Shown here piece after piece: positions 1-6,890 of a DNA stretch of 19,995 nucleotides. Position 1 is the stretch's first letter; every line of letters begins with the position of its first letter. The notes beneath the pieces are model-generated. The model ran no database searches and had not been told where the DNA came from. It saw nothing but the letters and a program-made list of their open reading frames with translations. This DNA comes from Bacteroidota bacterium (lineage in GTDB: Bacteria > Bacteroidota > Bacteroidia > Chitinophagales > Chitinophagaceae), in the NCBI GenBank assembly GCA_023430465.1, contig JAEZAM010000112.1, positions 1-19,995 of the forward strand. Direction: 5' to 3'. The translations under genes and the position numbers were made by a program.

Positions 1-3
1 GTA

Positions 4-90
4 CTGGATGCTGGATCGCTGTCCTGCCTGCCGGAGCGAAGCGGAAGCAGGATCGGGATTCTAGATTCTGGATGCTTGATGGCTGGATGC
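4..90. repeat. Short direct repeats and hairpin in spacer before tex
   Basis: The octamer CTGGATGC occurs three times (4-11, 68-75, 83-90). Between them lies an inverted repeat with arms TCCTGC (22-27) and GCAGGA (47-52) around a GC-rich loop. No convincing coding frame crosses this stretch. It looks like Bacteroidota intergenic repeat filler. The left edge is cut by the window, so the full element is not visible and no function is assigned. Confidence 0.5.
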
Positions 91-127
91 TTTGCGCTTT
101 GCTCCCTTTGCCTCTTTGCGTGAAACC
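90..127 (+). repeat. Dispersed CTTTGCG-type intergenic repeat, copy A
   Basis: This is a run of CTTTGC units ending in TCTTTGCGTGAAA (113-125). That 13-mer recurs exactly at 7959-7971. Another stretch, GCTTTGCTCCCTT (96-108), is the exact reverse complement of 2508-2520. So one repeat family appears in three intergenic gaps of this window and in none of the genes I read. The mechanism of spread is unknown. Confidence 0.6.
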
Positions 128-170
128 AAAAATGAGCAGCCTCCGCCGGGGAAGTCCTCTAACAAACAAA

Positions 171-201
171 TTTTTTTCTTTTCCATCGAATTTTACATTT
201 G
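171..201 (+). promoter_or_regulatory. Putative Bacteroidota promoter of tex
   Basis: TACATTTG at 194-201 matches the Bacteroidota -7 consensus TAnnTTTG. A T-rich stretch at about 171-178 stands at the distance expected for the -33 box but is not a clear TTTG. The start codon follows 18 bases after the -7 box, which implies a short leader. A weak AAGGA (212-216) lies 3 bases before the ATG. Confidence 0.5.
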
Positions 202-219
202 CTCCCCTAATAAGGACCT

Positions 220-2469
220 ATGGAATTGAAATATTTACAGCAGATAGCCGGCACACTCAATCTCTCCCTCAAACAAATCGAAAGCATCAGCACCCTGCAT
301 GATGAAGGTTCAACCATCCCCTTCATCGCGCGCTACCGGAAAGAAGCCACCGGCAATCTCGATGAAGTCGTCATTGGCAACGTCATTGACCAGCTCAAAT
401 ATTTTTCAGAGCTGGAAAAAAGAAAGGAAACGATTGTAAAGACTATCGAAGAAGCGGGAAAGATGACGCCCGCCCTGGCGAAGCGCATTGAAGAATGCAT
501 CAGCGCTACCGAACTGGAAGACATTTATCTACCCTATAAACCCAAGCGCAAGACAAAGGCATCCATCGCGATGGAAAAAGGCCTTGAACCGCTTGCACGG
601 CTTTGCTTTGACATGGCTGACATCGATCCTGCAACGGAAGCGGCCAAATATGTAAACGAGCAGGTGAAAGATGTGGCCGAAGCACTCCAGGGTGCGCGGG
701 ATATCATGGCAGAGTGGGTGTCTGAAAATGAACAGGCACGCAATATCGTCCGGAAACTATTCCAGGAAGAAGGCAAGCTCTCATCGAAAGTGCTTACCAG
801 CAAAAAAGATGAGCCCGATGCCCAGAAATATCGTGATTACTTCGAATTCTCCGGCAACCTTGCCGATAGTCCTTCGCATCGCATCCTCGCGATCCGCAGG
901 GGGGAAAAGGAAGGATTTCTGATCATGGATATCAGCATCGACAAAGAAACGGCAACTGCCGAATTGAAACGAAAATTGGTGACAGGCTCCAACGCTGCCG
1001 CCGCCCAATTATCCCTCGCCATAGATGATGCCTACTCACGACTGCTGAAATCATCTATTGAAAATGAATTCAGAATGGCAAGCAAGACAAGGGCCGATGA
1101 AGAAGCGATTCGTGTATTCGCTGAAAACCTGCGCCAGTTGCTGCTTGCGTCTCCGTTGGGTAACAAGCGTGTGCTTGCACTCGACCCGGGTTTCAGAACA
1201 GGGTGCAAGGTCGTGTGCCTGGATGAACATGGCAACATGCTCCACCACACCGTCATTTACCCGCATGCACCGCAAAACGACTGGAATGGTGCCTCCCGTA
1301 CATTGAAAGACCTGGTACAGCAGTTCGACATACAGGCCATCGGTTATGGTAACGGCACTGCAAGCAAGGAAACCGAGCAACTGGCAAGAGGCATCGATTA
1401 TGGCCGGCCGGTCTCTGTATTTATGGTAAATGAGAGCGGTGCCTCCATTTACTCTGCAAGTGAAGTGGCACGTGAAGAATTTCCTGATCATGATGTAACC
1501 GTGCGCGGGGCGGTAAGTATCGGCCGCAGACTGCTCGATCCGCTAAGTGAGCTAGTGAAGATCGATGCCAAGAGCATTGGGGTGGGACAGTATCAGCATG
1601 ATGTTAATCAAACAAGATTAAAGGAAGCACTTGACCAGGTAGTAGAGAGTTGTGTGAACTATGTGGGGGTTGACCTGAATACCGCGAGCAAGCACCTGCT
1701 CATGTATGTATCAGGGCTGACGGCCAGCATCGCCCGGAATATAGTTGAATACCGGGCGAAGAACGGTGGCTTCAAAAGCCGGGAGGAATTGAAGAAGGTG
1801 AGTATGCTGGGGCCAAAAGCATTTGAGCAGTGTGCAGGCTTCCTGCGTGTGCCGAATGCCGCTAACCCACTGGATAATTCAGCAGTACACCCCGAGAGCT
1901 ATCATGTGGTGGAAGCGATGGCAGCGAAACTCAACAGCACAGTACCGGAGTTGATCACGAAAGGAGAGATCAGGAAGCAGATCAAGGCCAGGGATTTTGT
2001 ATCCGAAACGATAGGGCAATATACCATCGAGGACATCCTGAAGGAATTGGAAAAACCGGGTCGCGATCCGCGTGCTGCGATAGAGGAATTCCGGTTTGCC
2101 GAAGGCATCAGTACCATGGAAGACCTGAAACCTGGAATTAAGATCCCGGGTATCGTAACCAATATCACCAACTTCGGTGCCTTCGTTGACGTGGGTGTAA
2201 AACAGGATGGACTGGTACATATTTCACATTTATCAAACCGGTATATCACAGATCCGAATGAGGCGGTAAAGTTGGGACAGAAAGTGATGGCAACGGTGCT
2301 GGAAGTCGATATATCACGTAAGCGTATCTCCTTATCGCTGAAAGATTCAGGAGAACGACCTGCAGCGGGAGATGTGAGAAGGTCCTCACCCGGCAAACCC
2401 GCCAAACCGGCACCAGTAAATGCTTTCCAGGCGAGCCTGCAGGAGTTGAAAAAGAAATTTAAGGATTAA
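220..2469 (+). CDS. tex: Tex family RNA-binding transcription accessory protein
   Basis: This is a full-length Tex/YhgF-type protein of 749 aa, close to the usual family size. Tex is a cytoplasmic nucleic-acid-binding factor linked to transcription and RNA metabolism; its exact molecular role is not settled. The helical Tex N-terminal region covers about residues 1-310. A YqgF/RNase H-like domain starts near residue 317 with ALDPGFRTGCK. A helix-hairpin-helix section at about 475-545 holds VSGLTASIARNIVEY and GGFKSREELKKV. An S1 RNA-binding domain at about 640-710 holds GIVTNITNFGAFVDVG and GLVHISHLS. The tail is lysine-rich. The ATG at 220 is preferred because the family N-terminus (ELKYLQQIAGTLNL) begins there and a promoter box lies just upstream. 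No obvious T-tract terminator follows. It appears monocistronic, as a new promoter box precedes the next gene. Confidence 0.96.
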   Translation: MELKYLQQIAGTLNLSLKQIESISTLHDEGSTIPFIARYRKEATGNLDEVVIGNVIDQLKYFSELEKRKETIVKTIEEAGKMTPALAKRIEECISATELEDIYLPYKPKRKTKASIAMEKGLEPLARLCFDMADIDPATEAAKYVNEQVKDVAEALQGARDIMAEWVSENEQARNIVRKLFQEEGKLSSKVLTSKKDEPDAQKYRDYFEFSGNLADSPSHRILAIRRGEKEGFLIMDISIDKETATAELKRKLVTGSNAAAAQLSLAIDDAYSRLLKSSIENEFRMASKTRADEEAIRVFAENLRQLLLASPLGNKRVLALDPGFRTGCKVVCLDEHGNMLHHTVIYPHAPQNDWNGASRTLKDLVQQFDIQAIGYGNGTASKETEQLARGIDYGRPVSVFMVNESGASIYSASEVAREEFPDHDVTVRGAVSIGRRLLDPLSELVKIDAKSIGVGQYQHDVNQTRLKEALDQVVESCVNYVGVDLNTASKHLLMYVSGLTASIARNIVEYRAKNGGFKSREELKKVSMLGPKAFEQCAGFLRVPNAANPLDNSAVHPESYHVVEAMAAKLNSTVPELITKGEIRKQIKARDFVSETIGQYTIEDILKELEKPGRDPRAAIEEFRFAEGISTMEDLKPGIKIPGIVTNITNFGAFVDVGVKQDGLVHISHLSNRYITDPNEAVKLGQKVMATVLEVDISRKRISLSLKDSGERPAAGDVRRSSPGKPAKPAPVNAFQASLQELKKKFKD

Positions 2470-2507
2470 TACCGGGCATAATGTGAGTTCAGGCAAAGTA
2501 AAAAGTC

Positions 2508-2561
2508 AAGGGAGCAAAGCCGCAAAGGGCGACGGAAAACTCCGCCGTCCGCACTTCGCCC
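2508..2561. repeat. Intergenic repeat copy B (inverted) with GC-rich hairpins
   Basis: AAGGGAGCAAAGC (2508-2520) is the exact reverse complement of 96-108. It is followed by a nested inverted repeat: GGGCGA (2527-2532) can pair with TCGCCC (2556-2561), and GACGG (2531-2535) with CCGTC (2545-2549). The two pairings overlap by two bases and so partly compete. There is no T-tract, so this is not a classical terminator, but it could shape the 3' end of the tex transcript. The whole 119-base gap between tex and the next gene consists of this plus the promoter. Confidence 0.5.
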
Positions 2562-2584
2562 TTCGCGCTGTTTTTGTATCTTTG
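2555..2584 (+). promoter_or_regulatory. Putative promoter of the amidotransferase operon, very short leader
   Basis: TATCTTTG (2577-2584) is a full match to TAnnTTTG. TTCG (2555-2558) lies 18 bases upstream where the -33 TTTG box would be, so it is a 3-of-4 match. The ATG at 2589 comes only 4 bases after the -7 box. Transcription starting several bases downstream would give a leaderless or near-leaderless mRNA. Confidence 0.5.
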
Positions 2585-2588
2585 CCGG

Positions 2589-3440
2589 ATGATTGGTAGC
2601 GAACAAAGAACCATTCGCATTGCGATCCTTGATCTTTATGAAGGTCATGCCAACCAGGGTATGCGTTGCATCCGGCAGATCATCAAAGATTGGGCAACAT
2701 CTGTCGAACTGGATATACATACTGAAGAATTCAATGTACGCCAGGAAGTGGCTTTGCCTGGCCTTGATTTTGACATTTATATTTCAAGCGGTGGGCCGGG
2801 CGACCCGTTGTCCACCCGCTTTCTCGACTGGGACATTGCCTGGAGCCGCTGGTTGAAAGAAGTGCTGCGCTTCAATAGCAATCCTTCCAACGTCGAAAAA
2901 AAGCAGGTCTTCTTTATTTGCCATTCTTTCCAGCTTGCGAGCCGTTATTTCAATGCGGGCATAGTGTGCAAACGCAAATCTACCGCGTTTGGCGTGTTCC
3001 CTGTGCATATGCTTGATGCGGGGAAAAAGGAGGAAACGTTCAATGGCCTCCGCGATCCTTTTTATGCGGTTGACAGCCGTGACTACCAGGTGATCCAGCC
3101 CAATCATGCCTTATTGCGCGAGATGGGCGGTGAGGTGTTGTGCATCGAAAAAAGCCGTCCGCATGTTCCTTATGAGCGCGCGATCATGGGAATACGCTTC
3201 AATGAGCACATGATCGGCACGCAGTTTCATCCCGAGGCTGATGCGAGGGGCATGAGCCTTCATCTTCAGACAGAAGAGAAGAGAAAGACAGTTGTCGAGA
3301 ATTATGGGGAGGAGAAATTTCACAGCATGATCGACCAGTTAAATGATCCCGATAAAATCGTGTGGACATATGCGCATATTCTGCCGAATTTCCTTAACCT
3401 ATGCCTCGGTAAACTCGAAGCATTCGCGGTAGAGGCATAG
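2589..3440 (+). CDS. Class I glutamine amidotransferase-like protein
   Basis: This is a 283-aa protein with a class I (triad-type) glutamine amidotransferase fold. An N-terminal beta strand leads to the oxyanion-side loop SSGGPGDP (residues 66-73). The nucleophile elbow FFICHSFQ places Cys111. GTQFHPEAD supplies His214 and Glu216. The usual elbow reads G-x-C-x-G-x-Q, so His-Ser-Phe after the Cys is a departure. Such proteins release ammonia from glutamine or hydrolyse gamma-glutamyl bonds; the partner here is unknown. I start at ATG 2589; an in-frame TTG at 2574 overlaps the promoter box and is unlikely. An ATP-grasp-like gene follows after 64 bases on the same strand, suggesting a joint pathway. 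The C-terminal part (about 220-283) is helical and of unknown role. Substrate is not predictable from sequence. Confidence 0.85.
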   Translation: MIGSEQRTIRIAILDLYEGHANQGMRCIRQIIKDWATSVELDIHTEEFNVRQEVALPGLDFDIYISSGGPGDPLSTRFLDWDIAWSRWLKEVLRFNSNPSNVEKKQVFFICHSFQLASRYFNAGIVCKRKSTAFGVFPVHMLDAGKKEETFNGLRDPFYAVDSRDYQVIQPNHALLREMGGEVLCIEKSRPHVPYERAIMGIRFNEHMIGTQFHPEADARGMSLHLQTEEKRKTVVENYGEEKFHSMIDQLNDPDKIVWTYAHILPNFLNLCLGKLEAFAVEA

Positions 3441-3491
3441 CTCCTGCTTTTGCAATTGTTTTTTGCTGCGTAGCGATCACGCTGTAACTTG

Positions 3492-3512
3492 ATGTACATA
3501 ATTCATGTACAT
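3492..3512 (+). promoter_or_regulatory. Twin ATGTACAT palindromes over the start codon
   Basis: ATGTACAT occurs at 3492-3499 and again at 3505-3512, separated by five bases. Each copy is a self-palindrome. Together they can fold into an 8-bp stem that covers the possible start codon at 3505. This could be a repressor half-site pair, an RNA hairpin that hides the start, or chance. No regulator is encoded next to it. Confidence 0.3.
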
Positions 3513-4707
3513 GATCCCAGAAATCCGCCGGCAGTTCAATGATAATTTTACGCCCGCAAAATACCAGGCCTTCCTGGATGAATTGCACGGTGTTCACCCC
3601 GGCGCCATTGAGTTTCGCGTAGCCGAAACCCCCGTTTTTGTCTCCCGCAGTTTTCAAAGCAAAATGCTGGATGCCTGCGAGCATATCGTGGATGTGATCA
3701 CGGATCCATCCTTTCGTAAAATGACGGATGCTGCTATACCAGAGAACCTCCGTGTGCCGGATGAAAATAATCATAGCCATTTCATTGCTTTTGATTTCGG
3801 GATCTGCCTTGACCAGGATGGGCAGTATGAGCCTCAACTGATAGAGATGCAGGGGTTTCCTTCGCTGTTTGCTTATGAGGTGCTCGTAGATGATATTTAC
3901 CGCCGGCATTTTTCCATACCGGACAACTTCACCGCCTACCTGGGCGGACATGACCGTGCATCCTACATCCGCGAACTGAAGCAGATAATAACAGGCGATG
4001 GTAATCCCGAAGGTGTTGTCCTGCTCGAGATATTCCCTCACCAGCAGAAGACAAAAATTGATTTTTATGCCACGAAGGATTATACGGGTATAGATGTGGT
4101 TTGCATCACCGAGCTGATCCGCGAAGGACGGGAGCTTTTTTATATGAAAGATGGTGTGAAGACGAGGATCCGGCGGATATACAATCGCGTGATATTTGAT
4201 GATCTGTTTCAGCAAACCCCTGAAGTGCAGGAGAAGGGAAAGATATTTTTCGAGGAGCTCGATGTGCAGTGGGTGCCGCATCCGTGCTGGTTCTACAGGA
4301 TCAGCAAATACACGTTGCCCTTGCTGCGGCATCCTTATGTACCACAGACATTTTTTCTTGACCAGGTAAAGCAATTGCCTCCTGACCTCGAGAATTATGT
4401 GCTGAAGCCTTTGTTCTCCTTTGCCGGACAGGGCGTAATCATCGATGTAACGGCAGCAGATATTGAGGGGGTAAAGGATCCGCAAAACTGGATCTTGCAG
4501 CGCAAGGTGAAATATGCCGATGCAATAGTGACGCCGAATGATCCGGCCAAGGCAGAGATAAGGATATTTTATTTCTGGAAGGACGGCGCATCCCGGCCCA
4601 TGCCTGCAAATAACCTGGCAAGGTTGAGCAAGGGTAAGATGATAGGCGTACGGTATAACAAGGACAAGGATTGGGTAGGGGGGAGTTATTGTTTGTTTGA
4701 GAGTTAA
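3505..4707 (+). CDS. ATP-grasp-like ligase of unknown substrate
   Basis: This is a 400-aa soluble protein with no signal peptide. I do not know a characterised homologue, but an ATP-grasp-type ligase is the best reading. YVLKPLFSFAGQGVII (about 298-313) has the Lys and small-residue loop of an ATP-binding hand. WILQRKV (329-335) resembles the strand that contacts adenine. AEIRIFYFW (350-358) is a plausible core strand. An acidic segment, LIEMQGFPSLFAYE (112-125), comes early in the protein and looks like the metal-binding end of such folds, which raises the possibility of a circularly permuted arrangement. Starts at 3505 and 3511 are both possible (MYMIPEIRR or MIPEIRR), and the palindrome overlaps them. 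It follows the amidotransferase by 64 bases with no terminator between, so co-transcription is likely. Product and partner are unknown. A long minus-strand frame over the same bases is a shadow. Confidence 0.65.
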   Translation: MYMIPEIRRQFNDNFTPAKYQAFLDELHGVHPGAIEFRVAETPVFVSRSFQSKMLDACEHIVDVITDPSFRKMTDAAIPENLRVPDENNHSHFIAFDFGICLDQDGQYEPQLIEMQGFPSLFAYEVLVDDIYRRHFSIPDNFTAYLGGHDRASYIRELKQIITGDGNPEGVVLLEIFPHQQKTKIDFYATKDYTGIDVVCITELIREGRELFYMKDGVKTRIRRIYNRVIFDDLFQQTPEVQEKGKIFFEELDVQWVPHPCWFYRISKYTLPLLRHPYVPQTFFLDQVKQLPPDLENYVLKPLFSFAGQGVIIDVTAADIEGVKDPQNWILQRKVKYADAIVTPNDPAKAEIRIFYFWKDGASRPMPANNLARLSKGKMIGVRYNKDKDWVGGSYCLFES

Positions 4708-6279
4708 AACTCAAAACTTCAAACGCAAAGCTGAAAGCTTAAAAGGCGGTGAGACGGCCAATAGTGCGAAGCTATACCGGTTGAATAGCACTACCAATAA
4801 AATGGGTTTGGGTATTACGTTGAAGGTCATGAGCGGTGACCGGATTGACATTCATGGTAAGAGTTTTTACAATCAGAGCAACGCCGGTGGGTCAGGTGCA
4901 AATAGCCCGTTAGATCCGTTAGCGCTATTAAACGGACTTTTAGGTACACCAACAGGTTCGTCGGCTGCTGTAAGTCACGGTGGAGTGACGGGCACCCAAC
5001 TCAACGGCATTAGCGGAATCGCCTCCGGACTGACAACCTTTATTTCCACCCAGGCGACCAACACTGCATCCGCTCCTTCGGTTCCGCGGGCATATATTAA
5101 TTATATTTTCTTTGACGAGCAGTTTAAGGTTGCAGGATCAGGGTTCAGTAAAGTCGGCGCAAATGGGGTGCTGAAATCGCATTTCTCTGAGCTCCAGAAT
5201 TTGATCGTGCCAAAGAACGGGTATGTATTTATATATGCCAGCAATGAGAGTCCGGTACCGGTCTATTTTGATAACCTGCAGGTGGTTCACAGCAGGAGCC
5301 CGCTCTTAGAGGAGACGCATTATTATCCGTTTGTCCCGAGGCTTCGGGATGACGATGGCGGGGATTAGTTCGAAGGCGTTGGCATATGGAGATCCAAGTA
5401 ATAGGGCAAAATTTAACGGCATTGAACAGAACAATGATTTTGATTTGAACATGTATGATGCCTTTTACAGGAACTTAGACCTACAGATAGGAAGATTTTG
5501 GCAGATAGACCCTAAACCGAATTATGGAGAAAGTTCATATTCTGCAATGTCGAATAACCCTATTTTATATAGTGATTTTTTGGGTGATACTGTAAATATG
5601 CAAATGGTACTGGCGGTGAGCAGGCAAAGCAAATGGTGGCTAAATTCACTAGTAAGACCATAATAAATAAGAAGGGGAAAGAGGTTGCCAATAAAAATTA
5701 TAACGAAGCATTTGCAGGCGTTATCAGCAAATTGGATGGGGCAGTAGATAACTTTGTATTCAACTTTGATGCAAATGCAACAGAGGGCGGAGTTACTTAT
5801 GATGGAGCGAATGTAAATGTCACAATTGGCGAACCGGGTGAAGCATATGGAACCGATGTTGGTGCTGAAAGAATATTATTTGAAGAGACAAAGCATGCCG
5901 AACAAATATTAGATGGGAAGGTTCATTTCGAGAAAAATTTGAATGGCGATTGGCGAACTAATACACGTTTAGAAAATGAGGTCGAAGCCAAGATGTTTGC
6001 TTAAAAGAATTGGGGTTCAATAAATATTATACTGACAAGGCTTCTGGATTTGATGTTCCCACTCAATTAGGTTACCTTAAGGGTCTTAAAAAACCTGATG
6101 ACAGAATGCTCTTTTTACGAAATGGTGCTTCAAACATAAATGTTGTAAACAATAGCAACGGTGCAAGGGGAACAGCAACTATAGCCGGAGCATATCCAAC
6201 GTTAACTAATATTCCCACTGGGGTTAAATTAACTCAAAGAACTAAAAATGATAAAGTATTTGGCTACCCATCGCAATAA
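4708..6279 (+). pseudogene. Truncated, frameshifted Rhs/polymorphic toxin C-terminal region
   Basis: Only the C-terminal part of a Bacteroidota Rhs protein is present; intact members usually exceed 1,000 aa. Readable pieces lie in frame 2 from about 4710 to 5333 (GLGITLKVMSGD, INYIFFDEQFKVAGSGF, DNLQVVHSRSPLLEETHYY), then frame 3 to about 5599 (MTMAGISSKAL and the core signature GRFWQIDPKPNYGESSYS), frame 2 to 6001 and frame 1 to 6279. The first break fits a 13-bp insertion at 5334-5346. The second and third fit single-base losses near 5599 and 6000, where FA-stop should continue as LKELGFNKYY. The tip after the core contains FEETKHAEQ and DRMLFLRNGASNINVV; I cannot name its toxin family. There is no start region, so it should not make a functional Rhs protein. 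Single-base breaks could also be assembly errors. Confidence 0.8.
5334..5349. repeat. Small palindrome inserted into the Rhs frame
   Basis: TCCCGA (5334-5339) and TCGGGA (5344-5349) form a perfect 6-bp stem with a GGCT loop. Removing bases 5334-5346 (13 bp) restores an uninterrupted YPFGMTMAGISS reading, which is the usual Rhs sequence at this point. The palindrome therefore coincides exactly with the frame break. Confidence 0.7.
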
Positions 6280-6781
6280 AAAATTTGCAATTAGGCTTTT
6301 GTTACTTCATGGGTTCTTTTTTTCAATTTTATTTGAAATTAACGGACAAAATGCAAGTCGGTTTCCATTAGGTTTTGCAGATGTTTATGTATTAAAGGTA
6401 AAACTTAGTGAAAGTCTTTTGCAAAAGAAAAGTTGCTGTGTTTACCAAAAAGGAACTCAATGCAACCTGTACAAAGTCCAAATTACAAATGTTTTATACT
6501 GTCCTTCCAACACTGTTTTTGATAGCATCGGTCTACTAAATGTAGAATATATGATTGCTCCTATTGGTTACGCTGATAGCCTAAGCAGTGGAGCGGAGTT
6601 CTTAATTACAGCTATGCCGTCTACCAGCGAAAGATATATAGCATTATCAAGGTTACTAAATATGGAATTGATCAATAATGATCCACCGATTTATTATCAT
6701 AAACAAGCTTATTTGTCTGGGTTAATTAAATGCAACAAGAAGAGGAAGGATGTATTTGGTGATTTTATAAAAACTCAATAA
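6248..6781 (+). CDS. Small exported protein of unknown function, possible immunity partner
   Basis: This is a 177-aa protein I do not recognise. The N-terminus has basic residues (KYLATHRNKK) and then a hydrophobic stretch (LLLLHGFFFSILFEI). It ends near NGQNA, which resembles a signal peptide with cleavage around residues 33-35. Cysteines in KKSCCVYQKGTQC and LYCPSN would suit the periplasm. The gene overlaps the 3' end of the Rhs tip by 32 bases in another frame. In polymorphic toxin loci the gene right after the tip often encodes the immunity protein, so that is the best guess from position alone. No clear ribosome binding site is visible and the start is uncertain. It is AT-rich like the toxin tip, which fits joint acquisition. 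Its frame is intact although the Rhs gene is broken. Confidence 0.55.
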   Translation: MIKYLATHRNKKFAIRLLLLHGFFFSILFEINGQNASRFPLGFADVYVLKVKLSESLLQKKSCCVYQKGTQCNLYKVQITNVLYCPSNTVFDSIGLLNVEYMIAPIGYADSLSSGAEFLITAMPSTSERYIALSRLLNMELINNDPPIYYHKQAYLSGLIKCNKKRKDVFGDFIKTQ

Positions 6782-6794
6782 ATATAGCAATAGG

Positions 6795-6812
6795 AGGCTG
6801 TAAATCCAGCCT
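6795..6812. other. Stem-loop after the small exported gene
   Basis: AGGCTG (6795-6800) and CAGCCT (6807-6812) pair around a six-base loop, 13 bases after the preceding stop codon. No T-tract follows, so I do not call it a terminator. It may stabilise the 3' end of the transcript. Confidence 0.35.
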
Positions 6813-6842
6813 ATAATACATACAGAACCTTACGGTTTTTTC

Positions 6843-6870
6843 AACCACTCTTCACCGAGTGGTTTTTGTT
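6843..6870 (+). terminator. Rho-independent terminator
   Basis: The arms AACCACTC (6843-6850) and GAGTGGTT (6857-6864) form an 8-bp stem with loop TTCACC, followed directly by TTTGTT. It would end transcripts from the Rhs tail and small exported gene before the next gene at 6891. Confidence 0.8.
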
Positions 6871-6890
6871 ATGCCTAAAACTTAAAGAAT

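Noticed and set aside
72..302. Small open frame overlapping the start of tex
   Set aside because: It runs through intergenic repeats and into tex in another frame; composition is repeat-like.
1051..1491. 146-codon minus-strand frame inside tex
   Set aside because: It is opposite the conserved YqgF-like domain of tex and has no own signals.
3394..4485. Long open frame (363 codons) on the minus strand
   Set aside because: It lies opposite the ATP-grasp-like gene, whose protein has coherent motifs. The minus-strand translation is rich in His, Ile and Arg with no recognisable domain, so it is a shadow.
4697..4710. TTG start at 4697 for the Rhs piece
   Set aside because: It overlaps the end of the ATP-grasp-like gene and lacks a ribosome binding site; the Rhs homology has no N-terminal part, so this is a truncated gene and not a short complete one.
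4700..4712. GAGTTAAAACTC palindrome after the ATP-grasp stop as a terminator
   Set aside because: The stem is only 5 AT-rich pairs with a 2-base loop and no T-tract follows.
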